Below are positions 12,208 through 24,365 of a stretch of DNA of 64,000 nt, piece by piece. Under the pieces are notes generated by a model. The model searched no databases, was not told the DNA's origin, and worked only from the letters and a program-made list of their open reading frames with translations. The stretch's first letter is position 1, and each line of letters begins with the position of its first letter. The stretch lies in assembly GCA_014773175.1 (NCBI GenBank), contig VXCM01001575.1:1-64000 (forward strand), read 5' to 3'. Source of the stretch: Lucifuga dentata (Eukaryota; Chordata; Actinopteri; Ophidiiformes; Bythitidae). The position numbers and the translations under genes were made by a program.

Positions 12208-15123
12208 GATAGCCTATTCTTGGGAATGCAAACCAGAGTATTCCTTTAAGGCGTGACTCGGGACCTGTTTGTGACTTGTAAAGCTGTAACTTGGTCCTGC
12301 CTCTGCTGGTTGGTGTGTTATGGTACATCAGCTGAGTACTGCCTGGTGCCCGAAGGACTTGAAGCGATTGCTTTAGCAGTGTGTCCTGGTCACTACGATA
12401 ATGTTAAGTTAATGCGAAGCTTCTCACCTCCCTCAGGGGTTCCTGCTCCACTTAGAGGGAGTTACAGACTAGTGAGCTCATTATTCATATCAGCTGGATC
12501 GAACAAGCCCCATATGTGGCCTGAATCTGAATATGCAACAATGCAAAATCTCTTCACTGGACCTTGCTGGAGTTCTGAAGGGTTGAAAAATGAGAGTGTG
12601 AAGCGGGGTTGAGTATATCGTGCTCTCATCAAGCGTACCAGCTAATCATCCTCTGATTGTGCATTATCAGCACTTGCTGGAAGTTATTATATTGCTTGGC
12701 TGTGATTGCAATACTTCCGCCACACGAAGGATGGACTGGAGCAGAACGTGTGTATTATTTTCAGCAAGACTTTGTCAGATCTGGTTTGAGAGATTACAGG
12801 GGCAATGACAACTATAGCAGCCTCCCAATATTTAGATAGTGTCACCGTGCTTTATTTTACCGTTACTACAGTGAAACTAGAATGTGATCATCCCTCCATA
12901 AAACAAATTATTTCAGCACTGTGGAGCAGGTTAAGAATAAACAAAAGGCAGGCAGCGATACAGAGCTGTGACAAGAATGTCATTGTATAGCTGAAAAACT
13001 GAGGATACGGATTAAGAGGAGTGGGAAACGAGTCTGGCAGGGTCCTTTTTCAGTTTCTCCACATCTTTTCAGTTGTACAGAAGAGTCTTCCCTCCATTTT
13101 TATTTGCTTGGTTAAGGGATAGCAAAAAAGCACAGGCTACTTTAATAGTTTATGCTTTTCTCTTGCTCCCTATAGCGATTGATTTTGAGAGCCTTGGGAA
13201 CCAATGGCCAACATGATTCTGTTTTCTTTTTTAAAAAGAGTTTTCCTCACCAGCAAGGCTCACTGTTGCAGTCCCTGTCTGCTTTCTCAGCCAGCAGAAA
13301 GCAGAGAGGGATGAAGAGCAACAACAGGAGAGAAACCCTGGTTAGAAATCAAACTTAATCCCAATTGTCAGGTAAAGTTTTAGTCCATGTAGTTATTCTT
13401 TGTAAATGCCACAAGACTTTCTTTATTATCGATGACCCAGTCATGCAATACTCTAAATGTTAAACATCACATTCATGGCGTTAAAACTTTGGATCGGCAT
13501 AACTTTTCTGCTTTAGTGATCATTCCTGTGTTCCAGAAGTTTGAGAACATTTTAAATTCAGTCTGGAACTTTGAAGTCAAGAATGTTCAATGCATTTCTA
13601 ATCCCAATTTGAGTATATTATTAATGCATAGAACACTACCTGAAGTTATCTGCCAATAATGAAGCAGATCCAGTTTTTTCTTACATTTTTTTTCTTTAGA
13701 CTGTGCACAGTTAGCCTATAGGAAGCCTACATTAAATTGGTAAAGCCACTGACAGAGTTTGCTTGAATGTCTGTGCATGAAGAAAGGAAGTCTGTATCAT
13801 AGCTTTCCTTTATTGGTTTCCTTTAATATTTTTTATAGTGTTCTGTAGTCTTTACTAATGGTATCCATAGAGGATTGTTATTATTGACCTGTTGACTCGA
13901 CAGATGACAATACTGGCACAGCCTCCTTTATTATTCATCAAAATACTTGAGGTCAAATGCAGTTTTCAACAAGCGGCAGCTGTTTAAAGGTGTGCTACAC
14001 CTGATAAATGTCACCAAAATTGCAACAAAACTGGTTGTTTAACCTAAAGCGGCTCTGCTGGCTCACTCACCAAAAGGTGTGGATCATTAATAATCACTTC
14101 CTGTTTATTGGTTTTGTGCTCTGTCACTTGCAACGCTGAGCCCCAGGAAACAGTTCAACTGTTTCAAAGCAACCCATTGAGATATTTTTGAGCTGTTTTC
14201 AGCTCAGCAAAACTCAACAGTTTACAGCAAAGCAAGCAGAAGCAAGACTCAGCTACCGAAGGCTCATAGTGGGTTTGATGTTGTTGGCCCAGTTTGGTGA
14301 AAATCGATGAGTTTTCTCCCTTGACATAATAGGCCTTAGCATAATATTAGTGGTATGTTAATGATGATCTCGCCTCATCATAGTATTGATCATTAAGCTG
14401 TATTGGAGTCTAGAACATTAACATTGGATGAGCACAAATAAGTGTTAGTGAGTGTTAACATTGATTCTCTTAAACTTATTTCTCATTGGCATTCGTGATA
14501 GCTTCATCAGTCATATCCAATGTTTAGAAAATAAAATCAGATATCAGCTGATAAATTAGCCAGAACCAGTAATTGGTCTGCATCATCTACCAGCCTGCTC
14601 TCTCTACTCTGATTTATATTCAATGTTGCCTGGTCTCTTTTTCACAAAATATTATCACTTTTTTGTCTCTCACTTGAGAGGACAATGTGAAAGAAAAAAA
14701 GCTTATCAAATGCTATTAAAGCTGAGTTATCCTTTTGTTTGAGTCTCTTAGATCATATGTTCTGCAGAGCCTTTGATAAAATAGTCACTGTATGCTAGAA
14801 ATTTTGTGCCATTCTTCAAAGTCATCAATGAACTCTTTGGGCTTTTCTAGCAGATGTGAGTGTTTGAAGAGCACCCTTGAAAAACTACAGGAGTGTGCCT
14901 GAGGTTTGTGAGAGCAGCTGATTGCAATCTAGCAAGGAATTCTATTCCTTTTTTATCTTCAGACTATACTGCCAACAGAACTTTTGAGTAAAATGTTGTC
15001 AATAAGTAATTCAGTAGCCTTTCCATCCATGAGCAAAACCATCCATTCATCCATCCTCCCTCTTCCACAAGCATAGCCATACATTATGTAAGCCACTTGC
15101 ACATGAAAAATAGTTGATCTTAC

Positions 15124-15203
15124 GATTCAGAGAGGTTGAAGATCTGCTGGGAATCCCCACTCACGATGCGGTATGTGATCGGGTCATTTTCTCTGTCAGT
15201 GGC
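15124..15203 (-). CDS. pcdh15: pcdh15 visible exon 14: EC6
   Basis: The exon is 80 bp, starting in phase 0 after CCCCCAG and ending two bases into a codon at GTAAGA. It encodes ATDRENDPITYRIVSGDSQQ, IFNLSE and the first two bases (TC) of a serine codon. Human PCDH15 has [27 protein letters not shown]. ATDRE is the mid-repeat calcium motif of EC6. Its outgoing phase does not match the apparent acceptor of the next exon, which is explained by the assembly gap at 8276. Confidence 0.95.
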
Positions 15204-15867
15204 CTGGGGGAAAGAAAAAGTAGGAGCCTGAAGGTCACAGAACCATTACGGCTGAAGGCTAAGAGGTATGACAGGTGAGCAAATAGCATGTTGGACTGGA
15301 GGGAAATGGAGAATATGCTGCAGAATGAAGCATGAGAGAAAAGGACAAATATGTTGAAGAAATGCTAAACCAATCACCTACATTAATGGATATGGCTCAT
15401 TGTTTTTCTATCTTTTTTTTTTTTTTAAACAGCCAATTTTACAGTGTTTGTTTTCAATAATTTTTTTAAACAAATTAGTGAAAAATTATATGAAAAAAAA
15501 TCAATCGAAAACTCCAGGTGGAAATTGGATGATAAACATTGCTTTATGCATCACAAATACTATTGCTTGCTCTGGTACATATTTAGCTGTTTATTTGTAT
15601 GTTCTACTTCTTTTGTACTTCCAATAGATTACCTAATTTAAATTATGGCAAATGTTATGTGAAATGTCTTTTCCTCGAGCAGTTGAATTGAGACATATCC
15701 AGGTAAACATATGTTGAACCAATGTCTTATTTTTTTAAAAACCTGGGTATTTTCCACTCAAAAATCAGTACAAACCCAAAACAAACTTCATAAATTTCAC
15801 ATTTTCTTGCTTATGTTGGCCTTGGAGAGTTAGTGTGTTTGTGTACGTTTATGAGTTGATGACCCAC

Positions 15868-16000
15868 CTGCAGATTGAGCAGAATAGCCCCTATCCTCAT
15901 GGCTTCGCTGACTTCCAAGCTATAGGTCATGAGAGGAAAGCGTGGGGGGCTCTGATTGTTGGGCGGCAGCACCTCGATGTACACAGTAGTAATGGAGCTC
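15868..16000 (-). CDS. pcdh15: pcdh15 visible exon 13: end of EC5, start of EC6
   Basis: The exon is 133 bp. Its first base completes a split arginine codon and it ends in phase 0 at GTGGGT. It encodes [44 protein letters not shown]. The LPPNNQSP linker between EC5 and EC6 lacks the first aspartate of DxNDN. The same departure exists in human PCDH15 ([15 protein letters not shown]), so it is an old family trait and not a defect here. Confidence 0.97.
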
Positions 16001-17559
16001 CTGGCAGATATAAAAGCACACATCAGCCCACTGACTGACTTGTTTTCTCTGTCAGAACCTTATGAGCCACCGTATGGAACTAACTGGCCTACAGCATAGT
16101 GAAAAAAATATCCATGGGTATGACTTTTCAGGGAAGAAATCTAAAGTCTCTGCAAAAAAGCTCTTTTCTGTGGAGTTTGAAATTGATGAGTGTAAGATCT
16201 GGAAGCACGGCTGAGAAGCTCATATACTCAAATACTGGCGGCTGGAATTATTGCAGCTTTGAGTCAGAAACTTTTCGTGGGACTTTGGGATGACTGCCAC
16301 CCACCACTAAATCAATCTTAAATAAAACTGAACACTTCCTGAAGTAAACTGAGTGGGTTGACCAAGAGGGCAGAGAAAGGTATCAGCAGTATTATGGAGG
16401 TTTTTGGCAAGCTGCCTTCCATAAGCAAGAAAGATAACATGATACATCGTACATGGTACATATTTTGGACAAATAAGAAAAATGGTGTCAAAGAGGAATT
16501 CCATTCAAAGAGCACCTCCATTCATGTAATGACTTCAACGACTCTTGCATTACTCTAGTGTGACTCTAATATGACTCCTATGTGACCCACAGAGACACAT
16601 GGACCAAAGTGTCCACAACTCTCAGAGGATAAATATAAGTCAATCACTTATCAATTTAAGTAAATCAAAGTTAAAACTTTGCTTATACTGTGATTAAGAC
16701 AATAAAACATTAAAAACTTTTTTTTTTTCCCCAATGTCATGTAAACACCCAAATTAGCAGAATTGGTGCAAGTCAGCATAAACTTACTCTAAGTAACAGA
16801 CCTAGATTATACAATGATTCTCATACACAGGCTCCACTTGGGCAGCCCGCCCAGGTAGATGAAGACCCGCTCAGGTAGATTGCAAGATAAAAGCCAAATC
16901 GCGGGACGGAAGGTAGACCCAGCCTTAAAAAAAATTATACCTGCAACACGGCTGTTACACACAGCGAGAAGATGAACTGCGACATGTATATTTCATTTCA
17001 ACGCACATTAATCAACATTTCTGTAAATTGCCAGTGTTAGCCTGCTGGCTAATTTTCAACTGCAGTCCTTTGGCGACATGTTTTGAAACCAAAGAGGTGA
17101 TGCCTACAATTTACAGAGAGAAAACAACAAGACACCGTGCCCCAGTAGGCTATTTAACAAATGTTTCAATAAAATGTGAGCTGATTTATAATTTCTTCAT
17201 TTCCATGGTATTTTATTTATGCCATGCATCACTTTTAATTATATACCTATATAGACAGAAATCTCTGTTCATCTGTCCATCTGTGGAATCATTATCTCTA
17301 GAACCCGGCACTGCATGAAGCTAAAATTTGGCAGGTTTATGTCGCGACAGTGTCGCGTGCGAAGTTGTTTGGATGAGCAGTTCTCGAATTGAGCTGTCCT
17401 GTTAAAAAAAAATAGTCCACGCAGCAGGATACACTCCGGGTGTGGCAGCATACGTTCTGCTCCATGGGCACTTATGGCAGGCTGCGGTACACAATAAAGT
17501 CTGGCCCAGTCCGAACAGGCACGTTTTTAACAGGCACTGCACTAGTTGAAATAATTTTA

Positions 17560-18265
17560 TTGTAGAAAACAGGGACGACATATAATGGGGATGTCTCCAG
17601 CATGAACTGTGAGCGAGACTTCTCAGCAACGAGCAGGGTAAGTGATTTTTAACCATGCAAAGAGAGCACATTGTGTAAATTTTCTGTAAATTTTCTCTTG
17701 TGCTGTCTTTCAGAATGGTTGTATTCAAAGAGGTTATGCAAGTTTGTTTCTATTTCAAGTAAAAACTGACCTAAGAAACAAGCTGAAAGGAGAGCACCTG
17801 GCTGCATGCCTCAGAATTTCAATAAATGNAAAACTGACCTAAGAAACAAGCTGAAAGGAGAGCACCTGGCTGCATGCCTCAGAATTTCAATAAATGGACC
17901 TGCCTCCGAAGCATACCCATACAGAGAGGCGTTGGAAATGTGTTTTTTTTTTTTTTTTTTTTTTCTAAATCAAGGAAAATTAAATGTTCCAACAGGGAAT
18001 GCCAGAATGCCAACTGTGCAAATAGGCACATGACGAAAGGCTAAGAAAACAACTTTGCACCAAAAGCAGAGTGTTTTGAGCTCTCGAATATATTTTGAAA
18101 ATGTAAAATGTATTTTATTATGTAAATAGTTTTTGAGTAGTTATTCGTTTGCAATAAAGAGAGTTGTTCATAAAGCTTTGTTTGACTAGGTTATTACTGA
18201 ACCTGCCTGTCAAATGCTGCGCCACCCACCACCACAAGTAAATTTTCAACCTGTGGGAAACACTG
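17560..18265 (+). pseudogene. hAT transposon remnant with transposase C-terminus
   Basis: The right end ACCTGTGGGAAACACTG inverts to the hAT-like terminus CAGTGTTTCCC. Plus-strand coding relics include CERDFSATSR near 17607-17640 and, after an intron-like GTAAGTG...TTTCAG stretch, VKTDLRNKLKGEHLAACLRI and AYPYREALEM. These resemble the C-terminal dimerisation region of hAT transposases (family knowledge). A 67-nt exact duplicate around the N at 17829 and a poly-T run interrupt it. The left end is not identified. Confidence 0.7.
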
Positions 18266-18939
18266 TTATATAATCTTGAATAAATTTATTCAGGTATGTG
18301 AACATTATAATAAGAATAAGCCAACTCTGCACGTATTTCTCACCTCATACTCCAATTTCACAATGCATCAGGTACATTCTGCAAACCGCGGAATCCTAGT
18401 AATTCCGTGTACATATACCTCTACATTTTACTCGTATTATTGCCTTAATCAGAGTACAGACAAATAAAAGAGTATAGTGTGCATGTAAATGTATTGTATA
18501 TGGAAAAAAAACAAAGGGGTGGGCTGTGATAACACTATTCTAATATGGCTACCCTGGCATCAGCAGAGCAATTGCAGCTCCTTTTATGTGACTCTAAGCA
18601 CTCCAACTACCTCTCACATGCCACCCATGTGACCCAAAGTGTCAACAATTCTCAGAGGATAAATGTCTGGTTACTATCCACCACTTACTCAGACTTGAAG
18701 AAGCTACTTGGATGGTCTTTGAGTCTAAACGAGTCCATTTGCCTTGAAGTACTACAACTAGATATCCAAAGATCTGGATGAGGGAGACCCTCCGCAGGCT
18801 CGCTACAGGGACGAGCATGACAATGCTTCAAGGCTTCTTTTATAAGAGCAGACAGTAGCACATATGAAAATGACATATTTTTAAGTTGGTATAAAGTTTC
18901 CTGTGTATGTGAAGGAAATGTTGGATTATTTTCTGCATT

Positions 18940-19260
18940 TTAAAGGACAATACCAGTGATTCTGCATGTTTGAGCACAATAAATACTACTTGCATATACA
19001 TTATGTTCAAAAACAGTATAATACAAGACGTGAAGTTCGTTGTGATGAATTACTTATATTAAGCACGTTTCTAGTATAAGTTGATTTTAATGGCATACTG
19101 GAATGAACTGGAACTAATGGCAGCCTGGAAGGTAGGAAAAAAATATTCTCATCTTTATCGCTTCAGTAGTATGCTTTGGGAAATGGCTGTCAGTAACTTA
19201 ATGTGCATGCAGGTTGTATTTTTGGGCTCAAACAAGCAAAGCCACCAATACTTTTTTTAA
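18940..19260. mobile_element. TTAA-flanked inverted-repeat element, copy C, internally deleted
   Basis: Both ends are present (TTAAAGGACAATACCAGTG and CACCAATACTTTTTTTAA), but about 250 bases of the interior are missing compared with copies A and B. Shared markers include GATGAATTACTTATATTAAG. Confidence 0.75.
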
Positions 19261-19795
19261 CCTGTAGCTTGCTGTGTTTTACAATAATCCCAAGCAGCTG
19301 AAATGTGTCTACAAGCTGTTTTACGAGATGGTTAAACCGAGCGATGGAGAAGCATCTCATGATAAAACCTACAATTTCATGCACAACAACAAAATCTTTT
19401 ACATTTTAAGAGATTCTATGCTATGCTGAGTATGAAAAAAAATGCCATATAAAAGGCTTCTTAATCGTAAAGAGGTGATGATGTATCAAACATCTCATCT
19501 CAGACTGAGCTGCACCATCTGTTGTTTGATTCACAACAGCTTGTCATAAATGTTTTCACCATAATTCAGCTGAAAAAAGACTTTCCCTGTCATTCAGAAG
19601 GTAATTGGTGAATTACTATACACATAATATTGAGTTAAATAAGGTTGGCAAAACAACAAACCAGGGAAAATATACATAAAAAAGTAACAGATGAAAAGTT
19701 CTGATTATAACAAAGACAAACATAAAAAAAAAGCACTTTCATAACATCACAGTGAAATAATGAATGCTTTCTTCCACTGAAGTAACTAAAATATG

Positions 19796-19833
19796 AGAGG
19801 GGAGAGAGAGAGAGAGAGAAAGAGAGAAAGAGA
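19796..19833. repeat. (GA)n microsatellite just after exon 12 donor
   Basis: GA on plus with two AAAG interruptions; in gene sense a CT tract starting about 20 bases into the intron. Confidence 0.93.
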
Positions 19834-19854
19834 ATTAACACTGAGTTACAGTAC

Positions 19855-20048
19855 CTTCGCTCGGTCTCTGGTGCATTGTCAGAGGCTTTGACAGTTAGTG
19901 CGTAGGATCGACCTACAATTAGAGTGACACCAGGCGCTATAGTGATGCGTCCTGTGCGGTTACTGATGACAAAATCTCCCAGAGCACCTGCCAGGATCTC
20001 ATATGTCACCAGACCATTCCGGCCCTCATCCGCATCCACTGCTGTTAA
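19855..20048 (-). CDS. pcdh15: pcdh15 visible exon 12: EC5
   Basis: The exon is 194 bp. It starts in phase 0 after CTCTCAG and ends two bases into a codon at GTACTG. It encodes [40 protein letters not shown], and [23 protein letters not shown] and KASDNAP are the standard EC calcium-site motifs. Human PCDH15 has [19 protein letters not shown] and [20 protein letters not shown]. A (CT)n tract (19796-19833) begins about 20 bases after the donor. Confidence 0.96.
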
Positions 20049-20548
20049 CTGAGAGAAGACAGGGTGAAAGAGAGAAACTGTTAATTAAGTTAACAAAAAG
20101 GACAAATTCACAGCAATCATTTTCTGTTAATGACCAATATTACCAAGACCCATGACGATGAAAACAATGTAATGATCAATCAAGAAGAACAGATGGAGCA
20201 TTGGAAGAAGAAATCATTAATGCTCCTTAGAAAAATATAATGAAATATAAGGGAAAAAATATTAGAAAGAAAGGACCAAAATACTGTGTCCTGCATCTAC
20301 AGACACACCATTTAATGCCAACAAATGCATTTCTAATATGATAGAAACAATGTAACATGACTAAAAGGCGACTTAAAAATTTGAGGGGAAAATACTAAAT
20401 TAATGCTTGATAAAAGGATTAAATTATAACTTAAAAGTAAAAATATAACAAACTCTTACATTTTTGACAGCAAAACTTTAACTAACTAATGCATTTTGTA
20501 ATCACTTAAATAAGACTATCCAATCCTTTTTCAATGGGCTGTAATATA

Positions 20549-20995
20549 CAGTGGGGTCTAAAAGTCTGAGACCACTGTGAAAATGCTTCTATTTTGCATT
20601 CTTTTTGAATTTAATANTGGGGTCTAAAAGTCTGAGACCACTGTGAAAATGCTTCTATTTTGCATTCTTTTTGAATTTAATACCACATTTTTTTTTATTA
20701 TAAATGATAATATTATCTTAGCAATTTGAATGAGAAGTTGAATCTTTGAAAAATGTACATGAATTTCAGAATATCGTAGTATTTGGTATGCCCCACTTTT
20801 GCTTTAATGACAGCATCACTCCAGCTGACATGGACTCCACAAGTCTGTGCAAAACCTGATGAGCCAAGTTATCCCAGCATGATCTGACAATGTTCCAAAG
20901 AGCTACGTGTGGCGTCAGACTTTCTGATTATTTCCAGATTTACATGGAAAACATCACAGATTTTCAATGTGGTCTCAGACTTTTGGACCCCATTG
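20549..20995. mobile_element. Tc1-derived non-autonomous element, copy 2
   Basis: This is the same family as 2685-3112 in the opposite orientation, flanked by TA on both sides. Ends read CAGTGGGGTCTAAAAGTCTG and its inverse. The minus strand retains the W...KLVESM-type relic of a transposase end, with changes. A 65-nt exact duplicate (20552-20616 and 20618-20682) around an N inflates its length. Confidence 0.8.
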
Positions 20996-21653
20996 TATTT
21001 TATTTTAACACTCACGGCAGTCCAAAATTTTGTATTCAATTAATTAGATAATGTTCTGGAAATAATGCCAGGCTACCTTGTATAGCAGATGGATTACACT
21101 ACATCATTATGGAAAGTAATTTATCATGCAACTATCAGCTACTGCTTTCAGTAGCTGACAACAAATAATTGCATTCTCTGTTATCAAATTACTTAAGCAG
21201 TAACCATTTGCTTCAAGCCAATTATTTAGGGTTTCCTGCTGTTTTTAATGATGAGATCTCAAGGAGTAGTTAGCTTCATATCTTCAAGGCCTTGAAACTT
21301 TAATCCAACCCAAACTCCCTTCTTCAGGCTCCAGGAGTAGTAGAGGAGTAAAAACCTGTAGCATCAAATAAGCAGCAGCACTCTAGGAGCCCTGCGGCTC
21401 ATAAAAGGCTTATAAAAATCGGTTAAGCATCATGGCAGATGCTCTGTGACCCCTCGCCTCATTTCAGGGAGGGTGAAATGGCTGGTTTTTAAGAGAGATT
21501 AAACTTGACCTTTTCCATGTCTGACATTTTTTTTTTTTTTTTTTNTTTTTTTTTTTTTTTTTGGGAGAGAGGCTGCTGTGAGAGGACCGATCAACTGAAA
21601 GATCATGTTCTGCCTACCAAATAAGAGACAATGCAATAATGAAATTCACAACA

Positions 21654-21805
21654 TTAAAGGGCAATATCAGTGATTTTGCATGTTTGATCTCAATAAATAC
21701 TACCCGCATACATAATACATTACTGTCAACCTTTTTTCCAAAACATAAAACTGTACTCCAGCTTTTCTGTTACTTTGTCAAATACCCTAGTCTTTCAAAA
21801 TAGAA
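21654..21805. mobile_element. TTAA-flanked element, copy D, left end only
   Basis: Begins TTAAAGGGCAATATCAGTG and follows copy B through CCAAAACATAAAACTGTACT and AATACCCTAGTCTTTCAAAA, then stops. The right half is absent. Confidence 0.7.
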
Positions 21806-21984
21806 TAATAGTTTATTTAAGGATAAATAACAATTTATTTAATAAAAATAGAACAATGTGATTATTGACTTTTTCAGGTTGTGTGCATGTAGATGCATCT
21901 GTAACTGCATATGATTATGCATGAATTTTTATGCAGAGATACTTCAGTTTGCATGAGCATGTGTTGTGTATGTGCACATGTGTA

Positions 21985-22475
21985 CAAGCGCTGGCCAAAA
22001 GTATTGCACCGCCCCTGTATTTTTGTGTAAACTTTATCAAAGTACCACTCCAAACACAACAAAATTCATTTATTGGTGTTTTACAAATAGTTGAGTATTT
22101 GTTCAGAATTTTCAACTATTCTTTAGACTTAAATCTGGATTTCAGAGTAGGTAATATGACTACAATATTTTTACAAGTCAGTGAAAACATGTGAAAACCA
22201 TTTACTCTGACCTCAAAGAAGATGTTTTAACTTACTGTTTGATCCCTACAAAAAATGTTGTTTTTTTTTGTTTGTTTTTTTTTTTTTCAAATCTTAACAA
22301 TATGTCAAAAGTATCTTCCTACTTAATACTATTAAGAACTATTGGCTTTTTTTTTCAGTTGTACTTACTCTAACACACTAAAAAAAATAATTTTGCTGTG
22401 TTTGGAGTGGTACTTTAACTCAGAAAGAAAAGTTTACTCAAAAATACAGTGGGGTGCAATACTTTTGGCCAACAC
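21985..22475. mobile_element. TA-flanked inverted-repeat element
   Basis: Ends share GGCCAAAAGTATTGCACC and its inverse, with TA at both borders. A second inner inverted pair is present: AAGTACCACTCCAAACACA near the left and TGTGTTTGGAGTGGTACTTT near the right. No coding sequence is recognised. It is likely a non-autonomous Tc1/mariner relative. Confidence 0.75.
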
Positions 22476-22877
22476 TATATATGTACACAACTGTGCAAAA
22501 AAGAAAAAGTAAACTTGACCTTTGCAGCCAAATAAAATCAAATGAACAAAGGCGTTTATTCACAAAAACTAACATAAAGACCCTACTGTCTAGTAACCCA
22601 TATTCTTAGGCAAGCTAAAATGTTCTCAGAGGCCTTAGAATTATGAACACAGAGGACAATTTTCTCTGACTTGTCTGTCATGATTGTAGATGAGAGGACA
22701 GGGCTTGTTCCAGGTGATTGACTGTCAGCACAAAGCAGTGAATTGTTGCAGTTATTTGCTTTGAAAATGAAAGAACATGAGAGAGAGATTCAGGGAGAAA
22801 GAGGTGCTTCAGCTGCAAAGCAAAGTCATAGAGACTGAAAATAGAAAGAGAAAGGTGGGATTGGTTTGAGTGATTAC

Positions 22878-23027
22878 CTGTAGCACTGTCTCTCCTGGCT
22901 GCATGTCTGTGAAGACTTCAACGTTGTACGACACCTCGCCAAAGGTGGGTGTATTATCATTGGCATCAACAACCACGATGTTGACGGTGACTGGTGTACT
23001 CTGCTGGACTCCATCTGATGCCACCAT
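22878..23027 (-). CDS. pcdh15: pcdh15 visible exon 11: end of EC4, start of EC5
   Basis: The exon is 150 bp, phase 0 on both sides, acceptor TTTAAAG and donor GTAATC. It encodes [20 protein letters not shown], then DANDNTPTF, the canonical EC4-EC5 calcium linker, and [17 protein letters not shown], the first strand of EC5. Human PCDH15 has [23 protein letters not shown] here. It sits between a decayed Tc1 transposon (23176-24365) and a non-autonomous element (21985-22475), both in the flanking introns. Confidence 0.96.
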
Positions 23028-23175
23028 CTTTAAACAGAGGAATGTATAAGTCATCACTATTGAAAAAGAAGCTAAAGAAAAATTTTGATATTACAACATC
23101 GACTTCATTCATTTTTCCTTATCAATCAATACACAATATTGATTAAAAGCAAAAGTCTGTTCTCAGATCCTTCGC

Positions 23176-24365
23176 TACAAATTGAGCTCAGGTGCATCCA
23201 GTTTTGACTTGATTAAAATCCATCCGTGGCAAATTCATTTGACTGGATCTGTTTTGGAAAGACACACATCTGTCAATAAACATCCCCATTATGTCCACGC
23301 GCAAATTTGGAGAAGGACACTTGAAAATTTCTGCACCTTTGAAGGTCCTGAGGAGCACAGTGGCTTCCATCATTCCTAAAAAGAAGACATTTGGAGACCT
23401 TTCTTTAAGAACTGGCCCCTGCTAGTCAAACTGAGCAAAAAGGGGAGAAGAGCGATAGTGGGTGAGGTGACCAAGAACCCTATGGCCATGATACGAGAAC
23501 TCCAATCATAGGAGACCAAGAGGTCTCCTGTGATGATGACAGAAAGTACCAGAAGCACAACCATCTTAGTGGCACTCCACCGATCAGGCCCATTTTTAGG
23601 AGAGTGGCTAGATAGAAGCCACTCCTCAGTAAAACACATCTCTTGAAGCTGATGAAAAGTCACTTAAAAGGCTCTCAGGCTATGAGAAACAAGATGCTAT
23701 GGTCTGATGAGACCAAGATTGGACTCTTTAGCCTGAATGTGAAGTAGGCCATTTGGAGGAAACTAGGATCAGGCAGGCAATACCATCCCTATACAGAGAA
23801 ACTAGTTGGTAGCAGCATCATGTTGTTGATGTTTTTCATCAGAATGGACTTGTCAGGATCAATGGAAAGATGAATAGATCAACACACAGAGATAGTTGAA
23901 GATAACCTTCTCCAGATCATTTCAGGGCTGCAGTGCAAGGTGAAGGTTCATCTCCCCATGACCCTCAGCACATGGCAGAGTTTGTGAATATGACTGATTG
24001 GCCCAGCCAGATTTCAGACCAGAACCCGATCTTACATCTCTGGAGAGACCTGAAAATCACACCAATTCCCATCCAATCTGACAGAGACTGAGATGTTCTG
24101 CAGGGAGAGATAGGAAAAGATCCCAGAATCCAGGTGTGCCAAGTTGGTAGCATCATACCCAAGATCCTGAAATTGCCAAGGTTTCTTCAATAATGGTGCC
24201 AAGTACAGGACCGTACTACTTATGCAAATGTGATATTTCAGTTGTTGTCTTCTCATTATGGAGTAATGGAAAATCGAAAAAGTAAAGAATTTATTCCGTT
24301 TTTGAGTGTAGCTGTTACACATCAAAAAGCGAAGGAGTCTGAATACTCTGAATGTTGTCAAAAAG
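23176..24365 (+). pseudogene. decayed Tc1-like transposon
   Basis: From AATTGAGCTCAGGTGCATCC through GAGCACAGTGGCTTCCATCA, GTGACCAAGAACCCTATGGC, TGGTCTGATGAGACCAAGAT and ATCTCTGGAGAGACCTGAAA, the order follows the well-known fish Tc1-like transposon, read on the plus strand. Deletions and stop codons break the transposase frame throughout, and the terminal repeats are largely lost. It is an inactive relic in the pcdh15 intron. Confidence 0.85.

Larger units (their letters stand above)
8277..15123. other. intron between exons 14 and 15
   Basis: This is the largest fully bounded intron, about 6.8 kb. It holds the (CT)n tract next to exon 15, poly-A around an N at 9135, and a TTAA-flanked element at 11642-12207. 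The open frame at 12253-12612 resembles nothing I know and is probably chance. Other parts show no recognisable structure. Confidence 0.75.
16001..19854. other. intron between exons 12 and 13
   Basis: This intron of about 3.9 kb contains a hAT transposon remnant ending at 18265, an exact 67-nt duplicated flank around the N at 17829, a shortened TTAA-flanked element at 18940-19260 and a GA microsatellite near exon 12. A degenerate duplication relates 16554-16650 to 18586-18690. The 664-bp intron 15204-15867 holds only AT-rich sequence with T runs. Confidence 0.75.
20049..22877. other. intron between exons 11 and 12
   Basis: This intron of about 2.8 kb is dominated by repeats: a Tc1-derived non-autonomous element (20549-20995), a poly-T gap at 21545, one end of a TTAA-flanked element (21654 to about 21805) and a TA-flanked inverted-repeat element (21985-22475). 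No further exon was found. Confidence 0.75.

Noticed and set aside
12253..12612. 119-codon open frame on the plus strand
   Set aside because: No recognisable motif, no splice context, lies in a pcdh15 intron directly after a transposon end; compatible with chance.
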